A DNA stretch of 64,000 bases, taken from the NCBI RefSeq assembly GCF_001766235.1, contig NZ_CP015164.1, positions 2,321,001-2,385,000 on the forward strand. The letters are read 5' to 3'. This stretch comes from Acetobacter ascendens (GTDB taxonomy: Bacteria; Pseudomonadota; Alphaproteobacteria; Acetobacterales; Acetobacteraceae). Position numbers and translations under genes: made by a program. A model generated the notes under the pieces. That model searched no databases and was not told the origin of the DNA. It worked only from the letters and a program-made list of their open reading frames with translations. Numbering within the stretch: position 1 is the first letter of the stretch; every line of letters starts with the position of its first letter. Shown here in pieces: positions 8,475 to 18,203 of this stretch.

Positions 8475-9623
8475 ATGCCTGACTGGTCCGTATCTCTGCA
8501 CGACAGTATCCATGCCATTCCGGCAACGGAGTGGGATGCCTGTGCAGGGGTGGACAACCCATTTGTCAGTCATGCCTTTCTTTCTGCATTAGAAGACAGC
8601 GATTCCGTACGCCGAGAAACAGGCTGGCTGCCACAGCATGTCAGCCTGCACGCACCTGATGGGCAACTGGCCGCTACGTGCCCTGCCTATATTAAAGGCC
8701 ATTCATGGGGCGAGTATGTGTTCGACCAAGGGTGGGCACGTGCGTTTGAGGCCGCTGGTGGGCGCTATTACCCCAAACTGCAAATTGCCGTCCCCTTTAC
8801 CCCAGCACCTGGCCCGCGCCTTTTAACGCGCCCCGATGCACCAGCGGAAACCCAAGCAGTTATGGCCGATGCCCTGCGCCAGATCTGCCATGATACAGGG
8901 CTTTCCTCCGCCCATGTGACATTCTGCACCGAGCGGGAAAGTAATGTTCTGGCGGAGCGAGGATGGCTCCCGCGCCTTGGCTTACAGTATCACTGGCACA
9001 ATCAGAATTACGCCTGTTTTGATGATTTTCTGGAAACACTTTCATCACGCAAGCGCAAAGCCATCCGACGTGAGCGGCGTGATGCCAATGCCGCTGGCCT
9101 GAGCTTTCATACCCTGCGCGGATCAGACATTACGCCGGAAGACTGGCAAGCCTCTTATACGTTTTACCAGAACACAATTGATAAAAAGTGGGGCAATGCC
9201 TACCTGACGCCCGATTTTTTCCCGCTGCTTTCTGAACGTTTGCAAGACCGTGTTGTGCTGATGACAGCACGACATGAGGGCACACCCGTTGCCGCAGCCC
9301 TAAACCTTTTGGGAGGCGATACATTGTATGGTCGTAACTGGGGTTGTGTTGGCAACTGGCCGTTCCTGCATTTTGAGCTGTGCTATTACCGTGCCATAGA
9401 TTTTGCCATTGCCCACGGCCTCAAACGGGTAGAAGCCGGAGCGCAGGGTGAACATAAAATCCAGCGTGGCTATTTGCCTGCCCTCACACATTCTGCCCAT
9501 TGGCTAGAAAACCCCTCACTCCGCAACGGTGTCGGGGCTTTCCTTCAGGCAGAACGCCCCGCCATATTGGCGGAAGCCGAAGCCCTTAACGTGCTTTCTC
9601 CCTATCGGCAGGGTGAAACATGA
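8475..9623 (+). CDS. GNAT-type protein of the DUF482/FemAB-like family
   Basis: 382 residues matching the family annotated as peptidogalycan biosynthesis/GNAT. Recognisable blocks are NPFVSHAFLSALEDSDSV, then AYIKGHSWGEYVFDQGWARA, YYPKLQIAVPFTPAPGPRLL, then KRKAIRRERRDA and ELCYYRAIDFAIAHGLKRVE with GAQGEHKIQRGYLP. Two acetyltransferase-like halves are typical. The family is widespread in proteobacteria next to RidA or HIT genes, without proven activity. It probably shares a transcript with the RidA gene. Confidence 0.85.
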   Translation: MPDWSVSLHDSIHAIPATEWDACAGVDNPFVSHAFLSALEDSDSVRRETGWLPQHVSLHAPDGQLAATCPAYIKGHSWGEYVFDQGWARAFEAAGGRYYPKLQIAVPFTPAPGPRLLTRPDAPAETQAVMADALRQICHDTGLSSAHVTFCTERESNVLAERGWLPRLGLQYHWHNQNYACFDDFLETLSSRKRKAIRRERRDANAAGLSFHTLRGSDITPEDWQASYTFYQNTIDKKWGNAYLTPDFFPLLSERLQDRVVLMTARHEGTPVAAALNLLGGDTLYGRNWGCVGNWPFLHFELCYYRAIDFAIAHGLKRVEAGAQGEHKIQRGYLPALTHSAHWLENPSLRNGVGAFLQAERPAILAEAEALNVLSPYRQGET

Positions 9624-9741
9624 CCTGAAATTTCTTATACATACCGGGCATATATGGGTGAAAACGTTGTCGTTTGGCGTTTTTTTGCGTATGCCCCAGC
9701 TTGAAACTCCACACGCTTCTGCATGATCAACTGGCAGCTCC

Positions 9742-10656
9742 ATGACCAACGCACCTTCATCATCCCTTCCCTCCGATCATCAGGCTTCTCTGATTGATGG
9801 CAAAGGCTTTGCCGCCAAAATGCGCCAGCATATCCGTGAGGATGTCCTGGCGTTTCACGAGAAACATGGCGTAACGCCCGGTCTGGCCGTTATTCTGGTT
9901 GGGAATGACCCTGCCAGCGAAGTGTATGTACGCAACAAGGCTGTGCAGACCCATCATGCCGGCATGCGCTCCTTCATGCACATGCTGCCCGAAAACACAT
10001 CGGAAGCTGAACTTCTGGCGCTGATAGACCGCCTGAACAAAGACCCCGAAATTCACGGCATTCTCGTGCAGCTTCCCTTGCCCAACGGGCTGGATGGACG
10101 CCGCGTAACCAACGCCATTCTGCCTGAAAAGGATGTGGATGGTCTGGGTGAAATTAACGCTGGCCGTCTGGCTGTGGGCCTGCCCTCGCTCATCCCCTGC
10201 ACGCCACTGGGTTGCCTGCTACTGCTGCGTGACCAGTTGGGGGATATGAAAGGCCAGCACGCCGTGATTATTGGGGCCTCCAACCTTGTGGGCAAACCCA
10301 TGGCCCTGTTGCTGCTGGCAGAAGGCTGCACGGTTTCTATCGCGCATATCCATACGCGCGATACGGCGGCACTTGCGCGCCAAGCCGATATTCTGGTGGT
10401 GGCCACCGGTTGCCGTGAACTGGTGCGTGGGGACTGGATTAAACTCGGCGCCACCGTGATTGACGTTGGCATTACCCGTATCAAAACCGATGATGGTAAA
10501 ACCCGTCTTGTGGGTGACGTTGCGTTTGATGAAGCTGTTAAAGTAGCGGGCCGCATTACGCCGGTGCCCGGTGGCGTTGGCCCGGTGACCATTGCCTGCC
10601 TGCTGAAAAACACACTAACCGCAGCTAAATTACAGCTTGAGGGGAATGCGGAATGA
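9742..10656 (+). CDS. folD: Bifunctional methylenetetrahydrofolate dehydrogenase/methenyl-THF cyclohydrolase
   Basis: 304 residues, slightly longer than usual because of about 15 extra N-terminal residues. Signatures: [20 protein letters not shown] with the catalytic lysine in VYVRNK, then [40 protein letters not shown] (Rossmann loop) and [10 protein letters not shown]. It interconverts 5,10-methylene- and 10-formyl-tetrahydrofolate. The stop overlaps the next gene (an MTHFR) by 4 bp, coupling two consecutive enzymes of one-carbon metabolism. Confidence 0.95.
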   Translation: MTNAPSSSLPSDHQASLIDGKGFAAKMRQHIREDVLAFHEKHGVTPGLAVILVGNDPASEVYVRNKAVQTHHAGMRSFMHMLPENTSEAELLALIDRLNKDPEIHGILVQLPLPNGLDGRRVTNAILPEKDVDGLGEINAGRLAVGLPSLIPCTPLGCLLLLRDQLGDMKGQHAVIIGASNLVGKPMALLLLAEGCTVSIAHIHTRDTAALARQADILVVATGCRELVRGDWIKLGATVIDVGITRIKTDDGKTRLVGDVAFDEAVKVAGRITPVPGGVGPVTIACLLKNTLTAAKLQLEGNAE

Positions 10657-11402
10657 GCCTTTCCCGCCTTTCGGTTGAGCTAATTCCGCGTTCTGCTGAA
10701 GCTCTGGCTGCAGATGTGGCTACGGTTAAAGCCCATTTTCCCGCAGCAGATACGCTGAACATTCCTGACCTAATGCGCTTTCCCCTCCGCAGTTGGGATG
10801 CTGCGGCACTTGTGCGTCCTCAGTTCGGAAACGTTATTCCGCACATCCGGGCCATAGATATTGCGCCGGATGCGCCTCTCCCCGGAGCAGATCAACCGGG
10901 ATTGGAAGAAATTCTGGTTGTGCATGGTGATCCTCCGGCAGATCTCAGCCACCGCACCTACCCCAACAGCACGGAAAGTATTATCCGCCGCTACCGGCGT
11001 GAAGCGCCGCATCTCAAAGTCTATGCGGCGTTTGACCCTTACCGCCGCGCCCCGTGGAAAGAACTGGAAGACGTGGCCCGCAAGAAAGAAGCTGGAGCTA
11101 TTGGTTTTTTCACGCAGCCTGTATTTGACCTGAAGCTGTTTGACCTGTGCCGGGAATGGATGCAGGGCGAATGCGTGTTCTGGGGGCTTTCCCCCGTTAT
11201 TGGCCCCAAATCACGCTCTTATTGGGAAACAACAAATCACATTGTTTTCCCCCGTGATTTTTCTCCTACGCTGGAAGCCAATATCCAGTTTGCACAAACG
11301 GTGCTTAAAGAACTGGCGCAGGAAAAAGGCAAAGCCTACCTCATGCCGGTGCGCATCAAGCTAGAGCAGTATCTTCCCGCTCTGTTGGATGCCGTGGCAT
11401 AA
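10653..11402 (+). CDS. Short methylenetetrahydrofolate reductase family protein
   Basis: 249 residues against about 290 for E. coli MetF. The N-terminus LSVELIPRS parallels the SFEFFP strand carrying the catalytic Glu. Later segments [19 protein letters not shown] and [20 protein letters not shown] match the MTHFR flavin barrel order. The reaction would be reduction of methylene-THF to methyl-THF for methionine synthesis. Translational coupling to folD supports this. The divergent sequence and short length leave open a related MTHFR-like role. Confidence 0.75.
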   Translation: MSLSRLSVELIPRSAEALAADVATVKAHFPAADTLNIPDLMRFPLRSWDAAALVRPQFGNVIPHIRAIDIAPDAPLPGADQPGLEEILVVHGDPPADLSHRTYPNSTESIIRRYRREAPHLKVYAAFDPYRRAPWKELEDVARKKEAGAIGFFTQPVFDLKLFDLCREWMQGECVFWGLSPVIGPKSRSYWETTNHIVFPRDFSPTLEANIQFAQTVLKELAQEKGKAYLMPVRIKLEQYLPALLDAVA

Positions 11403-11462
11403 CAAGCCGTGCAATTTGCCTGTATAATTCCCACCTATCCGATCGTTTTATAGGATCAGCCC

Positions 11463-13565
11463 ATGCCGTTCTATCTTCTCTCCTGGCATGGTGCACTGGC
11501 GGGGTATACAGGCTTACGCCTGCATCCGGCATCCTTTGCGCAATCCCTTATGCGTGGTACAACCCCCGCCACGTTGGATGAGCAGTCTGGGGCATTAAAT
11601 CCCGGTGGAATGTTTGCCAAAGCAGAAGCAGTCGAAAATTTTGCTGGCCGCCCGCTTGTGTCTATCCGGGCAGGCAAAGGCTATCTTTCTAGCAGAGACC
11701 AAAATGTGTTCGACGTTGTGCCGCTTTGCGCCACGTGGGAGCACTTTCTACTTCTACCACCCGAGTTGCTTTCCATCCTGCGCGATCTTACGGAACAGGA
11801 ATGGTATCAGGGCACACGCTTTGTTGGCCGTGCCACCTGTGCAGAACATCATTTACAATTGGGTGGCCACAAATGGCCAGCGGAACAACTGCAGGCCGAT
11901 CGCACAAAAGACACCATAACGCTGTGGAGCGAAGCCGCACCAGAAAAGGTCACCTTTACTCTGTGCCCTTCCCACGTTTTGTCTGGGTTAATGGAAGATG
12001 TGCTGCATCTTCTGCAAACAAACACATTGCGCCCTGCCACAACGCCGTGGGCCACATTGGATGATCTGCGCGAACAGATTTTGCGCTTAAGTGTTACCCC
12101 GCGTGATACAAGCACATGCGTGCAATTGGCACGTTTGGGTGCACTTTTTGGGCAATGGGAACTGGCAGATGGCTTTTTAACCATCGCCCGCCAGCACGAT
12201 ACACGCCCTGAACTGCAATGGATGGCCGCCATTCTGGCCTTGCGCACAAAAAATTACGATAGCGCTGCCACGTTAATGGAGCAGGCCCTTACCACCCGGT
12301 ATCCTGATCGGGATCTGGGCACACTGCTTGCTCCATTAGTGGCACGCCAAAAGGCAGGAGAAAGCGCTCTTTTGCTGGCACCTAGCACTTTAAACAGTGT
12401 TGGCCTTCCGCCTTTTGAAACGCCTTTTGATGCACTGCTGGTGCCTATGCGCCTTTCATCCCAAAATGGCCCGGATATCCGGCGCATCTATAGCTCTCTG
12501 TTTGAACGGGCCTTCCAACAACCGAACACAGAAAACCGCTTGCGCCTGCTAACGGCGGAAGCCCGGTTAAATGGCCTGAGTTGGTGGGAAGAACTGGGCT
12601 TAGGCCACACAAGCTGGTTGGCTGGCCTACAGGCCGAAGCAGATGAACATTACGCCATTGCCCGCAAACTGGCCTTGCAGGATAACATGACCCCAGCCCT
12701 GTATGATCAAGGTGTGTTTTCATGGCTAAGCACGCAGGAATGTGGACGCTTGGCCAGCCGCGCCATACCGGATGTAACGGGTGTGGCAAACTGGCAATGG
12801 CACTTCAGCATGCCAGAAGAACAGCCTTCCACCTGCTTGGCCTTTGCCTGCACGGGGCACCATTTTGATCTGCTTCCGGGGCTTGTGCTTTCCCTTATCC
12901 ATGCATGCCGGGAAGATCGTTCTGCTGGCAAAATTCAGCTCTGCCTTGGTGTTGCAAACCCAACTGTGGATCAGCTTACCTTTCTTTCCACCGTTTCAGA
13001 ATGGTTGGAAAACCATGCCACAACATTGCGGCTCAGCTTTGGGCACGGAGAAACCAAATCAGACGCCACCATGCTGGAACCCGCATTACGCTATCTGATC
13101 CTACCCGATATTGCCGCCCAGTTTAGGGTGCCCGTTTTGATAGGAGATTGCGCAGGTTATTTCCCTGCCAATTTTGTTAGCCTGCTGCGGGACATGAAAG
13201 CCCATGCAACATATGGCTTTGACCTGACCGAGTTTGATGACAACGGCCAGCAGCGATATGGCACACCGTGGAGCATGAACACGACTTTGGCCTATTTTGG
13301 CGAAGCCGAACTTGTACCCGCCATTGCCGCCTTTATGAGCGATTATCTGAATACAGTCTGCTCTCCCAACAATCCTTACCATACAGACATAGACCGCTGC
13401 GCATTGGCTCAAGTCTTTCGTCGCTTTGTCCGGTCTCGCTGGGCGCAACTTTCCATCCGGTTCTTAAATGATGGTCCACCCCTTTTGGTTATGCCGCAAC
13501 ATGGGCAAACAGGGCTTGTGACACCGGATGATGTTTTAAACGATCTTAAAGCCTATGCACGCTAG
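11463..13565 (+). CDS. Large protein of unknown function with helical-repeat middle region
   Basis: 700 residues, no signal peptide or membrane segment seen. The middle (about 215-330) reads like TPR-type helix pairs (LARLGALFGQWELADGFLTI, then AAILALRTKNYDSAATLMEQ). The C-terminal part (about 475-660) alternates short strands and helices (CLAFACTGHHFDLLPGLVLS; FRVPVLIGDCAGYFPANFVS) and ends in a YHTDIDRCALAQVF segment, reminding me of nucleotide-sugar enzymes but without a safe match. It has its own AGGA site and is closed by a bidirectional hairpin. Function not assigned. Confidence 0.7.
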   Translation: MPFYLLSWHGALAGYTGLRLHPASFAQSLMRGTTPATLDEQSGALNPGGMFAKAEAVENFAGRPLVSIRAGKGYLSSRDQNVFDVVPLCATWEHFLLLPPELLSILRDLTEQEWYQGTRFVGRATCAEHHLQLGGHKWPAEQLQADRTKDTITLWSEAAPEKVTFTLCPSHVLSGLMEDVLHLLQTNTLRPATTPWATLDDLREQILRLSVTPRDTSTCVQLARLGALFGQWELADGFLTIARQHDTRPELQWMAAILALRTKNYDSAATLMEQALTTRYPDRDLGTLLAPLVARQKAGESALLLAPSTLNSVGLPPFETPFDALLVPMRLSSQNGPDIRRIYSSLFERAFQQPNTENRLRLLTAEARLNGLSWWEELGLGHTSWLAGLQAEADEHYAIARKLALQDNMTPALYDQGVFSWLSTQECGRLASRAIPDVTGVANWQWHFSMPEEQPSTCLAFACTGHHFDLLPGLVLSLIHACREDRSAGKIQLCLGVANPTVDQLTFLSTVSEWLENHATTLRLSFGHGETKSDATMLEPALRYLILPDIAAQFRVPVLIGDCAGYFPANFVSLLRDMKAHATYGFDLTEFDDNGQQRYGTPWSMNTTLAYFGEAELVPAIAAFMSDYLNTVCSPNNPYHTDIDRCALAQVFRRFVRSRWAQLSIRFLNDGPPLLVMPQHGQTGLVTPDDVLNDLKAYAR

Positions 13566-13590
13566 GCCATTTTAACCATCGCTACAGCTA

Positions 13591-13623
13591 TTTCCCTGAA
13601 CCTTTTTATCCGGTTCAGGGAAA
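13591..13623. terminator. Bidirectional hairpin terminator
   Basis: A 12-bp perfect stem TTTCCCTGAACC (13591-13602) with GGTTCAGGGAAA (13612-13623) lies between the convergent 700-residue gene and the PEBP gene, whose stop is only 8 bp away. Confidence 0.8.
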
Positions 13624-13630
13624 TCAAAGG

Positions 13631-14128
13631 TTAGTCGCGGGAGCCACCACCATATAGGGCGGTCAGGCTGGCAGAAGCCAACTTATGGTGGTTCACCATG
13701 AAACCAACCAATGCCGGGCTGGAATCTTCCTGCACATCCAGCGTCGGCACATCCAACGCGTAAACCGTAAAGACATAACGGTGCACGCGCCCCGGCGGAG
13801 GGGCAGCCCCACCATAACCAGGCACGCCAAAATCTGTGCGCACTTGCAAGGCACCTTTTGGCAGCTTATCCCCTGCCGAACCTGCGCCCGTTGGCAGTGC
13901 TGTAATAGTAGCGGGAATATTCACCACCACCCAATGCCACCAGCCCGAACCGGTTGGTGCATCTGGGTCATATACCGTTACCACAAAGCTTTTGGTGCCT
14001 GCAGGTGCATCTTTCCATTCCAACGCCGGGGAAAGATTCTGCCCATGTTGCCCCATGCCGTTGTAAACCTGCTCTTGTGGTAGTGTATCACCATTTACAA
14101 AGGCAGGGCTTGTAAGAACAAATGCCAT
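13631..14128 (-). CDS. YbhB/YbcL family phosphatidylethanolamine-binding-like protein
   Basis: 165 residues with the PEBP fold signatures: SPALEWKDAPAGTKSFVVTV, then YDPDAPTGSGWWHWVVVNIP, then GVPGYGGAAPPPGRVHRYVF and FTVYALDVPTLD. Bacterial members are cytosolic and poorly understood, annotated as Raf-kinase-inhibitor-like by homology only. The conserved DPDAP and GxxxPPxxxHRY anion pocket is intact. It follows a small 70-residue gene by 19 bp on the same strand. Confidence 0.9.
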   Translation of the reverse strand: MAFVLTSPAFVNGDTLPQEQVYNGMGQHGQNLSPALEWKDAPAGTKSFVVTVYDPDAPTGSGWWHWVVVNIPATITALPTGAGSAGDKLPKGALQVRTDFGVPGYGGAAPPPGRVHRYVFTVYALDVPTLDVQEDSSPALVGFMVNHHKLASASLTALYGGGSRD

Positions 14129-14147
14129 AAGAGCGGCTCCCGTGCTG

Positions 14148-14360
14148 TTACCAGTTACGGCTGATCAACCAGAATTCTTCGGATGTCAGCGTAACGCCTG
14201 CTTTGGATTCTGCTGCTGCTTTGGCCAGAGCTTCAATCCGTTCAATCATAATAACCTTACGCTGATGCGCTTCTGTGGTTTCATCGCTGGTTTTCAGCAC
14301 ACCCAAAGAAACTTCAGCGGCCTTGGCAACACGTGCTGCATCCAGAAGTGCGTAAGACAT
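14148..14360 (-). CDS. Small helical protein of unknown function
   Basis: 70 residues, predicted largely helical (VAKAAEVSLGVLKTSDETTE, then KVIMIERIEALAKAAAESKA) with a short aromatic tail (EEFWLISRNW). An AGGATGACA ribosome site precedes the ATG, and the gene ends 19 bp before the PEBP gene. I do not recognise the family. The clean ribosome site and operon position argue that it is real. Confidence 0.6.
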   Translation of the reverse strand: MSYALLDAARVAKAAEVSLGVLKTSDETTEAHQRKVIMIERIEALAKAAAESKAGVTLTSEEFWLISRNW

Positions 14361-14529
14361 AAATTGTCATCCTTTAAATATCTGTGCACCGGAATACCCT
14401 CCGGCGTTACTGAAAGGGAAATCTGGCCCCTAAGCGCGCGCTCTTCAACCCCTACAGGCTGCATGCCACCTGCAGAACTGCGCCTTTGCCTCTGGCCTTG
14501 GCCCAGCCTATTGCGTAAACGGTGCCATC

Positions 14530-15612
14530 ATGAGCAGTGACCGCACCGAAGATTTTGATTTTCACCTTCCAGAAAGCCTGATCGCGCAGGAACCCGCCCG
14601 CCCGCGAGAAGCCGCGCGCCTTCTGGATGCCACACAGCCCGACATGTTTGCTGATAGGCATATTCGTGATCTGCCCTCGCTTTTGAAGCGGGAAGATTTG
14701 CTGGTTGCAAACAATACGGCAGTTATTCGTGCCCAGCTTCATGGTCTGCGCGGAGAAGCCAAAATTGGCATCACGCTGGACCAGATTCAGCCAGATGGCA
14801 GTTGGCATGTGTTGGTGCGCAATGCGCGCAGGCTCAAGGTGGGCGATAGTATTGCATTCCCCGGTGTGCAGGATACAGCCCGCGTGCAGGCGTTAGAACC
14901 CGGCGGAGGGGCGATCCTTCGGTTCAGTGCGGAAGGGAATGATTTTGATGCGTTCCTGCAAAAAGCAGGCGCATTGGCATTGCCGCCCTATATTCATCGT
15001 CCGAAAGGGCCAACAGCGCAAGATACCAGTGATTACGCCACCATTTTTGAGCGTAACAAAGGTGCCGTGGCAGCACCCACTGCCGGGCTGCATTTTACGC
15101 CAGCACTGCTGAAAGCCATAGATGCCACAGGCGCGCAGCGCTGCACGCTCACTTTGCATGTGGGCGCAGGCACCTTTTTGCCTGTGCGGGAAGCCGAAAT
15201 TTCTGAACACAAAATGCATTCAGAACGCGGCATCATTACCCCGGAAACGGCAGAACGTATTAACGCCACCCGTAAGGCTGGCGGGCGTATTATTGCCATT
15301 GGCACCACCAGCCTACGCCTGCTGGAAACTGCAACCGATGAAAACGGTATTGTGCATCCGTTTGATGGCACAACCTCCATTTTCATTCGGCCCGGCTATA
15401 AATTCCGCGCTGTGGATATGCTGCTCACCAATTTCCACCTGCCACGCTCTACGCTGTTCATGTTGGTTTCCGCTTTTGCTGGCGTAGAACGTGCCCGGCA
15501 GATTTATGCCCATGCCGTTGCCAGTGGTTACCGCTTTTATTCCTACGGCGATGCCTGCCTGCTGCGCTGCGCCCACTCCATCCATGCCCACCACCTTGGA
15601 ACAGTAGAATGA
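14530..15612 (+). CDS. queA: S-adenosylmethionine:tRNA ribosyltransferase-isomerase
   Basis: 360 residues. Family landmarks: [20 protein letters not shown], then [12 protein letters not shown], then PPYIHRP, then [27 protein letters not shown] and [18 protein letters not shown]. QueA moves the ribosyl part of SAM onto preQ1 in tRNA to give epoxyqueuosine. It is followed by tgt (4-bp overlap) and queG, so the steps from preQ1 insertion onward form one operon. Confidence 0.96.
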   Translation: MSSDRTEDFDFHLPESLIAQEPARPREAARLLDATQPDMFADRHIRDLPSLLKREDLLVANNTAVIRAQLHGLRGEAKIGITLDQIQPDGSWHVLVRNARRLKVGDSIAFPGVQDTARVQALEPGGGAILRFSAEGNDFDAFLQKAGALALPPYIHRPKGPTAQDTSDYATIFERNKGAVAAPTAGLHFTPALLKAIDATGAQRCTLTLHVGAGTFLPVREAEISEHKMHSERGIITPETAERINATRKAGGRIIAIGTTSLRLLETATDENGIVHPFDGTTSIFIRPGYKFRAVDMLLTNFHLPRSTLFMLVSAFAGVERARQIYAHAVASGYRFYSYGDACLLRCAHSIHAHHLGTVE

Positions 15613-16769
15613 CCCGCTTTAACTGGACTTGTGAAAGCACAGATGGCGCCGCACGCGCTGGCATGCTGCACACAGCCCACGGCCCTGTGGCCACCCCTAC
15701 CTTTATGCCAGTTGGCACAGTTGGCACGGTAAAGGCCATGACCATGGATGCCGTGCGCTCTACAGGGGCAGGCATTGTTCTGGGTAATACCTATCACCTC
15801 ATGCTGCGGCCGGGGGCAGAACGCATACGCGCCTTGGGCGGCCTCCATAAATTTATGGATTGGTCCGGCCCGATTCTAACAGATTCCGGAGGCTTTCAGG
15901 TTATGTCCCTTGGCGCACTGCGGCGGTTAGATCAGGATGGCGTCACCTTCCGCTCCCATATTGATGGCTCTGAACATCGGCTCACGCCTGAAAGTTCAAC
16001 AGACATCCAGCACGCACTGGATGCCACCATCACCATGTGTTTTGATGAATGCCCTGCCCTGCCCGCACCGCCAGAAGCCATTGCGGCTTCCATGCGGCTT
16101 TCCATGCGCTGGGCCGCGCGTTCTCGCCAAGCTTATGTGCAGCGTGAAGGATATGGGCAGTTCGGTATTGTACAAGGCGGTACGGAACCTGAACTGCGAG
16201 CAGAAAGCGTAAAAGCGCTCACCGATATCGGATTTGAAGGCTACGCCATTGGGGGCTTGGCTGTTGGCGAAGGGCAAGAGCTCATGTTCGCTACGCTGGA
16301 TACCACCACCCCCATCATGCCGCAGGACAAGCCGCGCTACCTGATGGGCGTAGGCACACCTAATGATCTGCTGGGCAGCGTGCAACGCGGCGTGGATATG
16401 TTTGACTGCGTAATGCCCACCCGCGCAGGCCGTACCGCCCGCGCCTATACCGAGCGCGGCACACTCAACCTGCGCAATGCACGCCATGCTACAGATGCAC
16501 GCCCTATTTCTCCGCACTGTAACTGTCTGGCCTGTTCACGCCATAGCCGTGCCTATCTGCACCATTTGTTCCGCGCCAATGAAATACTCGGCCCTATGCT
16601 GCTAACATGGCATAATATTGCCTATTATCAGCGCCTAATGCGTGAAATCCGGCAGGCTATTGTTGAAAAACGGCTGGATGCATTGGCCGCCACTTTGCGT
16701 GCAGAATGGGCAGCAGAAGATTGGACGGAAGATGAAATGCCGCAACCCACCATTCCGCCCGTTCCCTGA
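15609..16769 (+). CDS. tgt: tRNA-guanine transglycosylase
   Basis: 386 residues. The [11 protein letters not shown] block (about residue 92) carries the general acid/base Asp, the [12 protein letters not shown] segment follows, [11 protein letters not shown] is the substrate loop, and the zinc site is [16 protein letters not shown] near 303. Tgt exchanges G34 for preQ1 in tRNAs with GUN anticodons; the tRNA-Asp(GUC) gene at 25.8 kb is a predicted substrate. The start overlaps the queA stop; queG begins 12 bp after its stop. Confidence 0.97.
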   Translation: MTRFNWTCESTDGAARAGMLHTAHGPVATPTFMPVGTVGTVKAMTMDAVRSTGAGIVLGNTYHLMLRPGAERIRALGGLHKFMDWSGPILTDSGGFQVMSLGALRRLDQDGVTFRSHIDGSEHRLTPESSTDIQHALDATITMCFDECPALPAPPEAIAASMRLSMRWAARSRQAYVQREGYGQFGIVQGGTEPELRAESVKALTDIGFEGYAIGGLAVGEGQELMFATLDTTTPIMPQDKPRYLMGVGTPNDLLGSVQRGVDMFDCVMPTRAGRTARAYTERGTLNLRNARHATDARPISPHCNCLACSRHSRAYLHHLFRANEILGPMLLTWHNIAYYQRLMREIRQAIVEKRLDALAATLRAEWAAEDWTEDEMPQPTIPPVP

Positions 16770-16781
16770 ATAAGTAATTCC

Positions 16782-17882
16782 ATGACTGCACCTTCCGCGC
16801 ATCCCTCACAACCTGCTGCACCAGCGGCAAAACTGGCGGAAAAAATACGCATAAAGGCGCTGGAACTAGGGTTTGATGCTATTGGCTTCTGCCCTGCTCA
16901 TCTGGGGCCAGAAGTGCGTGCGCGGCTGAAAGATTTTTTGGCCGAAGGGTATCATGGTGAAATGGGCTGGTTGGCAGACCGAACAGAGCAACGTAACCAG
17001 CCTATCGCTCTATGGCCCGAAGCCCGCAGTGTTATTGCGTTAGGCCTGAACTACGCACCGGCAGAGAATCCGTTAAGCACGCTGCAGAATCGCACATGCG
17101 GCAATATTTCCGTTTATGCGCGCCACCGTGATTATCACGATATTGTTAAGGGGATGCTCAAGCATCTGGCCCAGTTTGTCGTGCGTGAAGCCCGCATGAT
17201 GCTGAATACAGCCCCAGATGTGAAAGTGTTTGTTGATACAGCCCCCGTGGCAGAAAAACCCTTGGCTGCACAGGCGGGGCTAGGCTGGCAAGGCAAACAC
17301 ACCAATCTGGTTTCCCGCCAACATGGAAGCTGGCTCTTTCTGGGTGAAATTTACACCACGCTGGAACTGCCAACCTCTGCCGATTCTGGGGGCAGTTGCG
17401 GAAGCTGCACCCGCTGCCTGAACGCATGCCCCACACAAGCTTTTCCTGCACCTTATCAAATGGATGCACGCAAGTGCATTTCCTACCTGACCATTGAACA
17501 TGCAGGGCCTATCCCTACTCCGCTGCGTAAAGCCATTGGCACACATATTTATGGTTGCGATGATTGCCTGGCCGTATGCCCATGGAACCGCTTTGCCCAA
17601 ATATCCCGCCATATCAAGCTACAACCTCGGCCAGATTTAATAGCACCAGAACTGGCAACTCTCAGCCAACTGGATGATGCCGCTTTCCGTACCATGTTTT
17701 CTGGCTCTCCCATCAAACGCATTGGACGCAACCGGTTTATACGGAATGTGCTGATAGCTATTGGCAATTCTGGCCACCCGGAATTGCTGCCCTATGCACA
17801 AAGTTTGCTGCAAGACCCAGATACCGTGGTGGCGGAAGCCGCAGATTGGGCCACGCAGTGCCTGATGGGAGATGCAGCTTGA
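16782..17882 (+). CDS. queG: Epoxyqueuosine reductase
   Basis: 366 residues. Two [4Fe-4S] motifs are intact: C206/C209/C212/C216 in CGSCTRCLNACP and C232 with C259/C262/C266 in CDDCLAVCPW. The N-terminal half has the cobalamin-binding reductase block (IGFCPAHLG; VDTAPVAEKPLAAQAGLGW). QueG performs the last step, reducing epoxyqueuosine to queuosine on tRNA with a B12 cofactor. The stop overlaps the next gene through a TTGA sequence. Confidence 0.96.
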   Translation: MTAPSAHPSQPAAPAAKLAEKIRIKALELGFDAIGFCPAHLGPEVRARLKDFLAEGYHGEMGWLADRTEQRNQPIALWPEARSVIALGLNYAPAENPLSTLQNRTCGNISVYARHRDYHDIVKGMLKHLAQFVVREARMMLNTAPDVKVFVDTAPVAEKPLAAQAGLGWQGKHTNLVSRQHGSWLFLGEIYTTLELPTSADSGGSCGSCTRCLNACPTQAFPAPYQMDARKCISYLTIEHAGPIPTPLRKAIGTHIYGCDDCLAVCPWNRFAQISRHIKLQPRPDLIAPELATLSQLDDAAFRTMFSGSPIKRIGRNRFIRNVLIAIGNSGHPELLPYAQSLLQDPDTVVAEAADWATQCLMGDAA

Positions 17883-18124
17883 GCCGCCATTTACGCAAAC
17901 GCAGCCTGATTCTGGCAGGCCATGATACCAGCGTGGCGTTAGAATCCACTTTTTGGGATGTGCTAGAAGATATAGCAAACCAGCAAAAGCAAACGCTGCC
18001 GCAACTGGTTACAAAAGTGGATGCAGCACGTTCCCCCGAGCAATCACTGGCCTCTGCCTTGCGGGTTTATGCGTTGGAATGGCTGAAACAACAGCTTGCC
18101 ACAAGCACGACTCCCTGCACCTGA
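17879..18124 (+). CDS. Ribbon-helix-helix domain protein (RHH_4 type)
   Basis: 81 residues if started at the TTG at 17879, which overlaps the queG stop as TTGA; no in-frame ATG lies between there and the domain. The domain reads RKRSLILAGHDTSVALE then STFWDVLEDIANQQ and ALRVYALEWL, the pattern of the alphaproteobacterial RHH_4 family, thought to be small DNA-binding regulators. Its place at the end of the queuosine operon may simply be co-transcription. The rare TTG start would keep its level low. Confidence 0.75.
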   Translation: MSRHLRKRSLILAGHDTSVALESTFWDVLEDIANQQKQTLPQLVTKVDAARSPEQSLASALRVYALEWLKQQLATSTTPCT

Positions 18125-18203
18125 GAACAACGCAGAACTGCTGTGTCTGCTTTAAAGCATCAGGTTGTTTGGGCACGCTGCCAGAACGTGATAAACTGCT
18201 GTT

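Noticed and set aside
7619..8557. 312-residue minus-strand frame across the RidA gene
   Set aside because: Antisense to RidA and its terminator, crosses two real genes and has no recognisable domain.
9660..9690. Possible hairpin or riboswitch upstream of folD
   Set aside because: Only a 6-bp AAAACG/CGTTTT stem; no tetrahydrofolate riboswitch core could be matched.
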